Below, in pieces: positions 17,731-25,593 of a stretch of 64,000 nucleotides of DNA. The notes below the pieces were generated by a model, which was not told the origin of the DNA, did no database searches, and was given only the letters and a program-made list of their open reading frames with translations. Location of the stretch: positions 1-64,000 of the forward strand of contig CAVRUQ010000015.1 in NCBI GenBank assembly GCA_963724405.1, written 5' to 3'. How positions within the stretch are numbered: the first letter of the stretch is position 1; each line of letters begins with the position of its first letter. This DNA comes from CAVQBJ01 sp963724405. GTDB lineage: Bacteria; Actinomycetota; Thermoleophilia; Solirubrobacterales; Solirubrobacteraceae. The translations under genes and the position numbers were made by a program.

Positions 17731-17757
17731 CTGACGGTACCGCAGGGGTACCGTCAG
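17731..17757. promoter_or_regulatory. 11-bp palindromic operator upstream of the exported hydrolase
   Basis: CTGACGGTACC (17731-17741) and GGTACCGTCAG (17747-17757) form a perfect inverted repeat around 5 nt. The form is that of TetR-family operators. It sits between the divergent hydrolase (start 17635) and the peptide gene (start 17855), so it could control either. No TetR gene is adjacent. Confidence 0.5.
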
Positions 17758-17854
17758 TAGACGCGGCAGTTTACGACCCTGCGCATCTCTGTGCAACCCG
17801 GGGCGAACCGTTGAGCTATCCCTCGGTCGAGAGCTGCGGTACGCTCGCAGCGAG

Positions 17855-18037
17855 ATGACCGACCGCGAGCACCACGACACCGAAGCCGAGGACCTCGGCG
17901 CGGACCCGATCGCCGGGGACCTCGAGCCGGACGAATCAGAGGCGGCCGCCGTCACGGGCGGCGAGGTGCGCCGGGTCCCAACCCCTTCCCCGCCGGCGCC
18001 GGCGCCGGTGCCGGTGCCCTACCCGAACGTGGGGTAG
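17855..18037 (+). CDS. double-glycine leader peptide, Pro-rich core (RiPP/bacteriocin-like)
   Basis: A 60-residue peptide: an acidic leader, then DLEPDESEAAAVTGG (residues 22-36), then a 24-residue core starting EVRRVPTP with ten prolines and no cysteine. The leader shape matches the LSxxELxxIxGG rule of double-glycine leaders cut by C39 peptidase transporters, and it has the same 15-residue layout as the peptide encoded at 22158. TACGCT lies 9 nt before the ATG, with no clear ribosome site. No maturation enzyme or peptidase transporter is in the window, so function is inference. Confidence 0.6.
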   Translation: MTDREHHDTEAEDLGADPIAGDLEPDESEAAAVTGGEVRRVPTPSPPAPAPVPVPYPNVG

Positions 18038-18101
18038 CGCGGCCGCTCGCGACGCGTCACCAGTTGCGAGACTTGCTCGCATGCCCACCGTTAGGGGTCC
18101 C

Positions 18102-19301
18102 ATGTGGAGCCGGCTGATCACGGCGCTGGTCGCGAGCGTCGCGACCTGCGGGGTCGCCGTGGCGGCGACCCCCACTGTGCTCGACCCGACGACCTCGTGC
18201 GGCCCGATCGAGCCCGGCAATGGGGGCGGGTGCGTCGCGCCGACTGTCGTCGCGTACGGCGGCTGGGTGGCCTGGAGCCACTACGACCCGGCCACGGGCG
18301 GCTTCGAGCTCGCGCTGCGCAATCCCGCGGGCCGCGAGTTCGCAGCACCGGTGCGGGAGCGGTCGGCTCCGTTCGACGTGAATCTCGGACCGACCGCCCG
18401 GGGCGTCGCGGCCGTGTACTCGCGCTGCGCCGACGACGTCAACCTCACGGGCTGCGGGATCGACGAGCTCGCCCTCTCCCGGCTGTCGACGGGCACGCCG
18501 CTCGCCACCGTTGCACCACGCGCCGCCGGAGTCACCGGGCCGACCGGAGTCACCGGCGCCACGGGGGTCACCGGGCCCACCGGCGCCACCGGGCCGACCG
18601 GCGCCGGCGCGGCGACCGTCGCCACCGGAGCGATCGCGCCCGAGGTCGCCCTTGCCATCCCGGTCCACGGCTCGGTTCACCGGCCGGCGATCTGGAGGGG
18701 GCGGCTCGTGTTCCTGCTCCGCGGCAACGCGCGTCAGAGCGAGGATCCGGTCACGCCGGGCTCACATCCCGACTCGATCGACGAGTGGACCATCGGCGCG
18801 CGCCGGGCCACCCCCCTGGTCTTCCCGGCGCGCGACGGTCACCCCGGCGTCCTGACCTTCCTTGCGCTCAACGGGACCGAGGCCGCGTTCGTGACGAGCC
18901 CGCCCGGGATCGTCACCGTCCAGGGCCTGTGGGTCCAGCGGCTCGGCGGCGCCCCGCGGCTGATCGAGGGGATCCCCGTCGGCCAGGGCGCCGAGTGTCA
19001 GTCGACGTTCCTCTCACCGACGATCGTCGGCGCCTCGCTCTACGCCTTCCACCAGGACTGCGACCAGTTCGAGCCCAAGCGCTGGGAGCGCTACAGCCTC
19101 AGGAGCAGCTCGACCGCCCGGGCGCTCGTGAACTTCGGCGACGGCGCGGACAACATGATCCCCGCGGTCGTTCCCGACCGCGGCGGCGTCACCTGGATCA
19201 GCCCGACATCGGGCGCCGTCCTGCACCTTGCCCGCGTGACCTGGAAGCCGGTCGCACGCCAGACGCTCCCGCGGGGCTGCTCGCTCACCGGCGCGTGCTG
19301 A
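18102..19301 (+). CDS. exported beta-propeller-like protein with collagen-like insert
   Basis: 399 residues from the ATG at 18102. A signal peptide (LITALVASVATCGVAVAA) precedes a mature part with six to seven WD/TolB-like short strand repeats (GGWVAWSHYDPATGGFELAL; GRLVFLLRGNARQSEDPVTP) and paired cysteines. Near residues 145-170 it carries about eight Gly-x-Thr triplets (GVTGPTGVTGATGVTGPTG), a collagen-like stretch inside an otherwise globular protein. Function unknown; likely extracellular. It lies 64 nt after the leader-peptide gene on the same strand. Confidence 0.65.
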   Translation: MWSRLITALVASVATCGVAVAATPTVLDPTTSCGPIEPGNGGGCVAPTVVAYGGWVAWSHYDPATGGFELALRNPAGREFAAPVRERSAPFDVNLGPTARGVAAVYSRCADDVNLTGCGIDELALSRLSTGTPLATVAPRAAGVTGPTGVTGATGVTGPTGATGPTGAGAATVATGAIAPEVALAIPVHGSVHRPAIWRGRLVFLLRGNARQSEDPVTPGSHPDSIDEWTIGARRATPLVFPARDGHPGVLTFLALNGTEAAFVTSPPGIVTVQGLWVQRLGGAPRLIEGIPVGQGAECQSTFLSPTIVGASLYAFHQDCDQFEPKRWERYSLRSSSTARALVNFGDGADNMIPAVVPDRGGVTWISPTSGAVLHLARVTWKPVARQTLPRGCSLTGAC

Positions 19302-19328
19302 CCGCGGGGTCCCATCGCCGGGCTCGCC

Positions 19329-20480
19329 TCACGGCTCGCTGACCGGCTCGGTCGCCGCGAGGGCGTTCGCTCCCATCAGCAACCCGATGGCCGCGAACGC
19401 GTCCGGCCCGCCGCCGGCGGCGACGAGCGCCTCGCCGGCGGCCAGCGCGCGGTCGATGCGATCGAGCGCCGGTCCGACGCTGCCCGGGTCGGGGTCACGG
19501 CAGGCCGCACGCGCGAGCTCGACCCAGGGCAGCCCCCGTGCGGGATCGGGCGGAGGACCGCTGCTGACGACGGCCGCGAAGGCCATCTGCAGATACTGGC
19601 TGACCCGCAGCAGCCTCCCGTTGACCGGACGCGCCTCGCCGAGCCGGGGCGGCCGCGCCTCGGGCAACTCCTCTCCGTCGAGCACCGTCGCCATCGTGCC
19701 GCCGGCCACCAGTGCCCGCTCGTCCGCGTCGAGGCCCGCGCGGGCCGCGGCGCGCAGCGCGAGGAAGAGGCCGCCCGTCGGACGCCCGTACGGCGCATCG
19801 GACGCGAACACCACGCGCTCCGCGGGCACCCGCGCGAACAGCTCGACGACGTCCACCGGGGAGAAGCAGGAGGTGTCGTACAGGACTCGTGGGTGGTCGG
19901 CCAGCCGCGACGCGAAGATGCCCTGGTCGGCGATTCCGGCATGCGCCAGCACGAGCGTCACCTCGGGATGGCGCAGCGCGAGCTCGGCCAGGGGAGCCAT
20001 CGTGGGCATCCCTCGGCCGGCATGGATGAGGATCGGAATCCCGGCCTCGCGGGCCACGACGAAGATCGCCTCGGCCGCCGGATCGCCGAAGCCGAACGAC
20101 TGCGCGCGAGGATGCAGCTTGATCCCGCGGGCACCGGCGGCGATGCAGCGCTCGGCCTCGCCGACCGGGTCATCGGCCGGATCGAGCCGGCAGTACGGGA
20201 CGAGTCGGCCGGCGCTCTCACGCGCCCACGCGAGCACGCGATCGTTCGGCCGTCGGTACGCCGGGGCGCGCTCCGGATCGTGCAGCGCGAACACGCACGC
20301 CCGCGTCGCCGGCCCGACCTGATCGAGCAGGCCGATCAGCTCCTCGGCATCGAGCGACCGCCCGTCCTCGTCGAGGCCGAGATGGGTGTGGGCGTCGAGC
20401 ACACCGTCCCGCACGGGCAGGAGCCGCGCCAGCTCGGCGGCAAACGGCGCGTAGGCCTCCTCGAACGAGACAGTCGTCAT
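19329..20480 (-). CDS. amidohydrolase-2 family metal-dependent hydrolase
   Basis: 383 residues, TIM-barrel type. Metal-site motifs: LDAHTHLGLDEDGR near residue 30, GARGIKLHPRAQSFG, the LVLAHAG histidine and ASDAPYG aspartate. This is the ACMSD/amidohydrolase_2 pattern, and members are decarboxylases or hydrolases. The C-terminal about 100 residues are an Ala-rich helical extension not usual in the family. It is convergent with the gene upstream and apparently monocistronic. Confidence 0.75.
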   Translation of the reverse strand: MTTVSFEEAYAPFAAELARLLPVRDGVLDAHTHLGLDEDGRSLDAEELIGLLDQVGPATRACVFALHDPERAPAYRRPNDRVLAWARESAGRLVPYCRLDPADDPVGEAERCIAAGARGIKLHPRAQSFGFGDPAAEAIFVVAREAGIPILIHAGRGMPTMAPLAELALRHPEVTLVLAHAGIADQGIFASRLADHPRVLYDTSCFSPVDVVELFARVPAERVVFASDAPYGRPTGGLFLALRAAARAGLDADERALVAGGTMATVLDGEELPEARPPRLGEARPVNGRLLRVSQYLQMAFAAVVSSGPPPDPARGLPWVELARAACRDPDPGSVGPALDRIDRALAAGEALVAAGGGPDAFAAIGLLMGANALAATEPVSEP

Positions 20481-20593
20481 CGGCTGCGACCCTACCGGTC
20501 CGTCGTCGCCGGCCGCGCCGCCGCCGCTCGAGTAGGGTTCGTTGGCCGGGGGAAGCCTCGGTCTTCCCGCGGCGACCGATCAGGGGGTCTGTC

Positions 20594-21028
20594 TTGAGAC
20601 GTAACACGCTCCGCCCGCTCATCGTCCTCGTCGCGCTCGCGGCCGGCGCCGCGCTGCCGGCCGGCGCCGCGGCCGGCGGCCTGCCGACCCTGCTCGCCAA
20701 CACCCGCTGCGCACACCCCTGCACGCGCCTGATCGGCGAGTACGCGGTTCGCCCGAGCCACGTGGTGCTGAGCGAGGCCGCCGGGGGCGACCTGAAGCTC
20801 CACTGGTCCTCGTGGACCTCGACCGCCGCGACCGGGTTGGGGACGAGCACCGTCTCGGGGATGGGTCAGACGACGGTCGCCAAGATCAAGGTGCGCGCCT
20901 CCAAGCCGGCGAACGGGCGGTTCACGCGCCTCGCCATCACCGGCACGAGCGGCGGGAGGACATTCCACGAGACGCTGGCGCTCGAGCACGTCAGCAGCTC
21001 ACCGGCGTTCATCCCCGTCGGCGGGTAA
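20594..21028 (+). CDS. small exported protein
   Basis: 144 residues from TTG, with GGGGG 9 nt upstream. Signal peptide (LIVLVALAAGAALPAGAAAG) followed by a beta-rich domain with a CAHPC pair and the patch RPSHVVLSEAAGGDLKLHWS. This hypothetical exported family is common in GC-rich actinobacteria by my recollection. No enzyme motif. Confidence 0.6.
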   Translation: MRRNTLRPLIVLVALAAGAALPAGAAAGGLPTLLANTRCAHPCTRLIGEYAVRPSHVVLSEAAGGDLKLHWSSWTSTAATGLGTSTVSGMGQTTVAKIKVRASKPANGRFTRLAITGTSGGRTFHETLALEHVSSSPAFIPVGG

Positions 21029-21048
21029 GCGGCCCGGGGCGGGGATGC

Positions 21049-21927
21049 CTACGCCCGCCCGGGCCCCGCGCCGGTCGGGCCGCCGGCGGACGGCCGGCCG
21101 AGGCTGCCGCGGGTGGTCGCCTGCGACTCGTCGAGCATGATGTTGAACGTCGCCGCGAAGCCTTCGGCGATGCTCCCCGTGACCGCCACGACGTTCGTCG
21201 CGTCGTCGGAGCTCTGCAGGACGGTGTCGTTCTCGTCGGTGGTCGGGTCCGTCCGGGGTGAGCGGGTGTCGTACGGCGCGGCGCCGGTGAGCACCCGGTC
21301 GTTGTCGGCGTCGGAGAAGAAGATCTGGGTCGTGTAGCCGGCGATCGTCGCCCCGCTGCCCGACAGCCTGCGCACGCGGACGTGGATGTGGATGGCGCGG
21401 CCGGTGTACCAGCCCGGCCAGATCGTCTTGAAGCTCACCTGACCGGCCACCGCCGAGCGGTTGATCCCCTTGTCTGCGCCGGTGATCTGATACCCGCGCA
21501 GGAAGTTCTCACCGCTCGTGTCTCCGCCGTTCGAGCCGGCCCCCGCCTGCTGCGACGGCTCGTCCGAGTAGAGGCCGTGCGCGTTCGCGTGCCAGATGTC
21601 GACGGCGACGCCGTTGAGCGGCCGGCAGCCGTCGCTCGCGTCGAACACGTTGATCGTGAGCTCGAGGGGCACGCCCGGCTGGACGACTCCCGGGGACGTC
21701 GTGGCCGTGCTCGTGTTGGCGCGCACGTCTGCGCGCCGCAGCATCGTGTTGACCCAATACGGGCCCTCGGTCAGCTCCGGCGTGAGCCTCGCGCACGTCG
21801 TTGCCGCGGCCGCGCTCCCCGAGCGCAGCAGCTCGCTCAGCCAGGTGGGCAGGAGCAGCGACGCGGTCCCGGCGGCGCCCGCGACGAGAACGGCCTGCCG
21901 TCGCGTCAGGGGCTTCTCGATACTCAT
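21049..21927 (-). CDS. Tat-exported intradiol ring-cleavage dioxygenase
   Basis: 292 residues from ATG 21927, with GGGAGA before it. Twin-arginine signal TRRQAVLVAG at the N-terminus. The dioxygenase core shows TPELTEGPYWVN (first Tyr ligand region), NGVAVDIWHANAHGLYS, then GWYTGRAIHIHVRV carrying the second Tyr and both His ligands of the Fe(III) centre. Intradiol dioxygenases open catechol or hydroxyquinol rings. Exported forms of this family are common in soil actinobacteria and may act on lignin-like aromatics outside the cell. No aromatic pathway genes adjoin it. Confidence 0.85.
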   Translation of the reverse strand: MSIEKPLTRRQAVLVAGAAGTASLLLPTWLSELLRSGSAAAATTCARLTPELTEGPYWVNTMLRRADVRANTSTATTSPGVVQPGVPLELTINVFDASDGCRPLNGVAVDIWHANAHGLYSDEPSQQAGAGSNGGDTSGENFLRGYQITGADKGINRSAVAGQVSFKTIWPGWYTGRAIHIHVRVRRLSGSGATIAGYTTQIFFSDADNDRVLTGAAPYDTRSPRTDPTTDENDTVLQSSDDATNVVAVTGSIAEGFAATFNIMLDESQATTRGSLGRPSAGGPTGAGPGRA

Positions 21928-22000
21928 GGTGGTCGTCTCCCTCGGTTGCTGGTGGGCGCCCGGGCGCACCGGGCCGACGCAACGCAGGACACCAGGACGC

Positions 22001-22040
22001 GCTGAGTGCCGAGCGCGACCCCGGTGAGAGTTCGATGAGA
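22001..22040 (+). repeat. 40-bp dispersed repeat, copy 1
   Basis: GCTGAGTGCCGAGCGCGACC and the next 20 bp match a second copy at 22538-22577 at 36 of 40 positions. This copy lies about 75 bp upstream of the dioxygenase start. Confidence 0.7.
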
Positions 22041-22157
22041 GACCCGAGCTTCGACCTCCGGTCCTAGGGTCCACGCCAGGGTGCGCCTGTTGACCCTCCA
22101 GGCGACAGGATCTACCTTTGCTCAGACCGGGTTGCCCACATCCGAAAGGGGGCTCAG

Positions 22158-22322
22158 ATGAGCGAGCGAGACGACCGTGACGAGGTGGTGGAAGACCTCG
22201 AGCTGCAGAACACGGAGGCCGACGACGTCGTGGGCGGGGATGCGAAGACCCCCCCGCCGCCGGCCCCGAAGAACTTCCTGCACTACCAGTTCAGCACCGT
22301 CTTCACCACGAAGATCGACTAG
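22158..22322 (+). CDS. double-glycine leader peptide, second copy (RiPP/bacteriocin-like)
   Basis: A 54-residue peptide with a strong ribosome site (AAAGGGGG, 6-7 nt before ATG). The acidic leader ends in DLELQNTEADDVVGG (residues 13-27), the same D-L-E-x4-E-A-x2-V-x-G-G layout as the peptide at 17855. The 27-residue core begins DAKTPPPPAPKNF and ends with an aromatic/Thr-rich FLHYQFSTVFTTKID. No cysteine, so no lanthionine. It stands alone between the divergent dioxygenase and a padR relic. Precursor-peptide role is inferred from the leader alone. Confidence 0.65.
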   Translation: MSERDDRDEVVEDLELQNTEADDVVGGDAKTPPPPAPKNFLHYQFSTVFTTKID

Positions 22323-22423
22323 TTCCGCGCGATCGGCGCCGCCGTCGGGACGGGTGGCCCGGGCCGTACGGATGCGGCTCGGGGCGACCGCCCGACGCGC
22401 TCGAGGCCGGACCGGCGGCCGCG

Positions 22424-22537
22424 TCAGAGGATGTCGCGCAGCGACGCGCCCGCCGGCTCGGCGGGATCGGCGTGGCGCAGCTCGTCGGCGACGCGGTCGC
22501 ACCACTCCACCGCCGCCGTATGCAAGGCGAGGGTGGC
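22424..22537 (-). pseudogene. 3' remnant of a padR gene
   Basis: The last about 35 codons (LALHTAAVEWCDRVADELRH through SLRDIL) match the C-terminus of the full PadR protein at 23311 (LALHTAAVEWCDSVAEELRS through SLRGIL), with clear nucleotide similarity as well. Everything upstream of these codons is replaced by unrelated sequence containing repeat copy 2. It is a truncated duplicate, not a functional regulator. Confidence 0.75.
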
Positions 22538-22577
22538 GCTGAGCGCCGAGCGCGACCCCGCTGGGAGTTCGGTGAGA
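22538..22577 (+). repeat. 40-bp dispersed repeat, copy 2
   Basis: Four mismatches from the copy at 22001-22040, same orientation. It abuts the padR remnant exactly and lies 33 bp before the small gene at 22610. Confidence 0.7.
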
Positions 22578-22609
22578 CCGGGCGCGAGGGCGCCGGTTAG
22601 TCTCGGCCG

Positions 22610-22849
22610 GTGCTCACCGACGACCAGCGCCGCGACGCCGAGAGACTCTTCCGCGCCCACGGCTACGACGAGCCCCTGCGAATCGCTCCCGTCACCAGCG
22701 AGGACGAGCGGATCTTCGTCGTCCCGTCCGAGGTGCTCGCGGTCCTCCCCGAACGCGACCTCACCGCCGAGCTGCAGCAGGCGCTCGGACGCAAGGTGTG
22801 GATCTGCGCCGAGGGAACGGCCTGGTCACATACAGAACCACTCCACTAG
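22610..22849 (+). CDS. small hypothetical protein
   Basis: 79 residues from GTG. It is acidic and looks globular: TDDQRRDAERLFRAHGYDEP, EDERIFVVPSEVLAVLPERD, LTAELQQALGRKVWICAEG. Codon use is normal for the window. No family recognised; context (padR relic, small membrane protein) gives no role. Confidence 0.55.
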   Translation: MLTDDQRRDAERLFRAHGYDEPLRIAPVTSEDERIFVVPSEVLAVLPERDLTAELQQALGRKVWICAEGTAWSHTEPLH

Positions 22850-22965
22850 ACCGGACGACCGCCGCCGCGCGACGGGGCGCAGCCGTTGCTCGCGGCGCAG
22901 TGGACATCTGGACGATCCCGCGCCACCGCGGAGCAACCGCTCATGCACACGGGTGTACACATGCC

Positions 22966-23259
22966 GTGCCTGTCCGTTCCGCAACCTTTCGCGTGCTCTT
23001 GAGCGCCTTCGTGCTGCTCGTCGCCGGTGTCGTCGTCGCCATAGCCATCGACACGTTCGCGATCTTCTTCATGACATGGGTCGGCGTCGCTGCGGCCTAC
23101 GCGGCCTGGGGGCTGGTCAGCTTCGTCATCGTGCGGTCGGCCGGAGCGTCCAAACGTCTGGCGGGCAGCATCGGAGCCGTCTCGGCGCTGTGGAGCGCGG
23201 TCGGATGGCTCATGCTCCTGGGGGCCGTGACCGGCCGCGCCGGCTTTGACGTGCAGTAG
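22966..23259 (+). CDS. three-helix membrane protein
   Basis: 97 residues from GTG 22966 with three hydrophobic helices (FRVLLSAFVLLVAGVVVAIA; FFMTWVGVAAAYAAWGLVSF; SALWSAVGWLMLLGAV). The frame is open further upstream but that part is Arg/Ala/Thr rich and not protein-like. It converges on padR. Possibly the membrane target controlled by PadR; speculative. Confidence 0.5.
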   Translation: MPVRSATFRVLLSAFVLLVAGVVVAIAIDTFAIFFMTWVGVAAAYAAWGLVSFVIVRSAGASKRLAGSIGAVSALWSAVGWLMLLGAVTGRAGFDVQ

Positions 23260-23310
23260 TCCCGCGGCCCGCATCTGGCTCGTCCAGCGGGCGGTCGACC
23301 GGAATTCGCG

Positions 23311-23874
23311 TTACAGAATCCCGCGCAGCGACGCCGCCGCTGACTGTGCCGGATCGGCGCTTCGCAGCTCCTCCGCGACGCTGTCACACCACTCGACCGC
23401 CGCCGTGTGCAAGGCGAGGCCGTGGCGCTGGGTGAGCAACGCGCTCGGGTGCGCGCTCGCGACCTCCTCGATCTCGTGCAGGCGCTCGATCGCCCCCTCA
23501 TGGGTCCTGCGGATGACCGCGATCCGCTCGAGCAGCTGCCCGGTGCTCAGCCCCTCGGCGAAGAACAGCTTCAGCAGCCCCTCGTCGCGCAGCTCCCACA
23601 TCGGGGCGGCCGAGGAGGTGAGCCACTCGAGCAGCGCGTCGCGGCCGGCGTCGGTCAGGCGATACACGTTCTTCTCGCGCTCGCCCTGCGCCTCGCGCTG
23701 CCCCTCGATGAGGCCGAGCTCGGTGAGCTTGCGCAGCTGGGGATAGACCTGGCCGTCGCCGGCCGCCCAGAAGAAGCGGCTGGTCAGCGCGGCCTGCTTG
23801 GAGATCTCATATCCGGTGGCGTAGCCCGCGGCGATCATGCCGAGCACGAGGTAGGCCGACTTGTGCAGTTTCAT
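23311..23874 (-). CDS. PadR-family transcriptional regulator
   Basis: 187 residues. N-terminal winged helix: KLHKSAYLVLGMIAAGYATG, then GYEISKQA, GQVYPQLRKLTELGLIEGQR and KNVYRLTDAGRDALLEWL, all PadR hallmarks; the C-terminal Vir-like helical domain gives the dimer. ATG at 23872-23874. Upstream, CTAGAGCTATCGTAG is a partial dyad that could be its own operator. A truncated copy of its last 35 codons lies 0.8 kb away. Confidence 0.85.
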   Translation of the reverse strand: MKLHKSAYLVLGMIAAGYATGYEISKQAALTSRFFWAAGDGQVYPQLRKLTELGLIEGQREAQGEREKNVYRLTDAGRDALLEWLTSSAAPMWELRDEGLLKLFFAEGLSTGQLLERIAVIRRTHEGAIERLHEIEEVASAHPSALLTQRHGLALHTAAVEWCDSVAEELRSADPAQSAAASLRGIL

Positions 23875-23983
23875 CACTTGACGCGATCCCTTGTCTAGAG
23901 CTATCGTAGCGGGGTATGGACACGAGCACCCTACGCGACGCGCCACCACTCCCGGCGCCGAGCGCGCGAGTCGGGCGGCGGTC

Positions 23984-24769
23984 GTGAGGGCCGCTCTGCA
24001 TCACGCCGCCGCCTGCTTGCGCTCGGCCGTGGTCGTCGCCGCCATCGCGCCGGCGTCCTCGGCGATGGCCGCCGAGCAGCTCACGGCCGCGCCGACCCTC
24101 GCCGGCAAGCTCGGTTCGTCCGGGACGCTCACCGTCAACGCGGGCATCACCGACGCGCTCGGCGGGATCCCCACCCCGCTGACCGGGCTCATGATCGGCC
24201 TTCCGCCGGGGGCGACGTACAACTTCGCGACCGCGCCCGTGTGCTCGCTCGCCGTCATCCGCGCGGCGGCGGGCATCCCGCCGACGTGTCCGGCCGGATC
24301 GCTGATCGGCACCGGAACGGCGCGCGTCGAGGCGACCATCGGCACGTCGCCGCTCGACGAGACCGCCGCGATGGACATCTACCTGACCAGCGGGCGCCCC
24401 ATCCGCTTCGAGGTCTGGACCAACGGCAGCACGCCGATCGAGGAGACGCTCACCTTCCCCGGCACGCTCGCGCCCGCCGCCGCGCCCTACGCGGAGCAGA
24501 TCTCGGTCAGCGTTCCGCCGATCCCGACCGTGCCGGGCGGTCCCGACGCGTCGGTGGTGTCACTCGGGTTCACCATCCGCGAGACGCACACCGTGACCTC
24601 GACCAGGACGGTGCGGCGCGCCGGCAGGACCGTCCGCCAGACGGTCAGGACGACCGTCGGGTTGTTCGAGCTGCCGAAGAAGTGCGCCGGCTCGCTCCCG
24701 TACGATGCGAGCGCGAGCTTCGAGGACGGAAGCACCGCCTCGGTCACGGGACGGCTCGTATGCCCGTGA
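23984..24769 (+). CDS. exported hypothetical protein
   Basis: 261 residues from GTG 23984, with a signal (LRSAVVVAAIAPASSAMAAE). The mature part is beta-rich with patches LGGIPTPLTGLMIGLPPGAT, CPAGSLIGTGTARVEA and a Cys pair, resembling exported actinobacterial proteins of unknown function. Its stop overlaps the start of the downstream hydrolase by 10 nt, so the genes are an operon. Confidence 0.6.
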   Translation: MRAALHHAAACLRSAVVVAAIAPASSAMAAEQLTAAPTLAGKLGSSGTLTVNAGITDALGGIPTPLTGLMIGLPPGATYNFATAPVCSLAVIRAAAGIPPTCPAGSLIGTGTARVEATIGTSPLDETAAMDIYLTSGRPIRFEVWTNGSTPIEETLTFPGTLAPAAAPYAEQISVSVPPIPTVPGGPDASVVSLGFTIRETHTVTSTRTVRRAGRTVRQTVRTTVGLFELPKKCAGSLPYDASASFEDGSTASVTGRLVCP

Positions 24770-25593
24770 TCGGGCAACCGGCGTCGCCCGCGAGCCGGGC
24801 CGACGGTGCGGGCGTCGTGTTCGTGCACGGCAACCCCGGGTCGGGCCGGCACTGGGACCGCCTCGCCGGGCCGGCGGCCGACGCGGTCGGCGGCCCCGCG
24901 CTGGCGCCGACGATGCCAGGCTTCGCGGGCGCCGCGGTGCCGCCGCGATTCGACTTCACGGTGCCGGCGTACGCGAGCTGGCTCGGAGATCGGATCGACG
25001 CGGCCGCCATCGACCGGGCCCACCTCGTCATGCACGACTTCGGCGGGGCGTTCGGGCTCGTGTGGGCCGCCGCCCACCCGGACCGGATCGCGAGCCTGAC
25101 CCTGATCGACACCGGGGTCCTGATCGACTACCGCTGGCACGCGCTCGCCCGGATCTGGCGAACCCCGATCGTCGGCGAGCTGTTCAACGCGCTGACCAAC
25201 CGCTCGGGCTTCGGGCTCATGCTGCGCCGCGGCCAGCCGCGGCCGCTCCCGGACGCCTTCGTCGACGAGCTGTTCGAGGATCTCGGGCCCTCGACGCGCC
25301 GGACGGTGCTGCGCCTGTACCGCAACACCGACGCGGCGCAGCTCGCGCTGCTGGCCGACCGCTTCCGAGCCTTCGATCCGCCGACGCTCGTGCTGTGGGG
25401 CGCGCACGACGCCTACCTGCCGGTCGCGCAGGCCGTGCGCCAGCGCGAGGTCTTCCCGGGCGCCCGGGTCGTCGTCCTCCCCGACAGCGGCCACTGGCCG
25501 CAGGGGGACGATCCCGACGCCGTCGAGTCCCACCTTGTCCCCTTCCTCAGAAAGGCAGCCGCGAGATGCGCGACAAAGACCGCTCATTCGTGA
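24760..25593 (+). CDS. alpha/beta hydrolase, Asp-nucleophile type
   Basis: 277 residues. Oxyanion motif HGNPGSGRHWDRL near the N-terminus; the nucleophile elbow is HDFGG, so an aspartate rather than serine, as in haloalkane dehalogenases and epoxide hydrolases. Acid WGAHDAYLP and base DSGHWPQGD complete the triad. Start is ATG 24760 or the GTG 24766 that forms GTGA with the previous stop. It is followed by a coupled gene at 25566. Substrate (epoxide, haloalkane or other) cannot be decided. Confidence 0.8.
   Translation: MPVIGQPASPASRADGAGVVFVHGNPGSGRHWDRLAGPAADAVGGPALAPTMPGFAGAAVPPRFDFTVPAYASWLGDRIDAAAIDRAHLVMHDFGGAFGLVWAAAHPDRIASLTLIDTGVLIDYRWHALARIWRTPIVGELFNALTNRSGFGLMLRRGQPRPLPDAFVDELFEDLGPSTRRTVLRLYRNTDAAQLALLADRFRAFDPPTLVLWGAHDAYLPVAQAVRQREVFPGARVVVLPDSGHWPQGDDPDAVESHLVPFLRKAAARCATKTAHS

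Noticed and set aside
17855..22322. Complete RiPP biosynthetic cluster
   Set aside because: No radical SAM enzyme, lanthipeptide synthase, YcaO, or C39 transporter is encoded around the leader peptides; only the precursors are supported.
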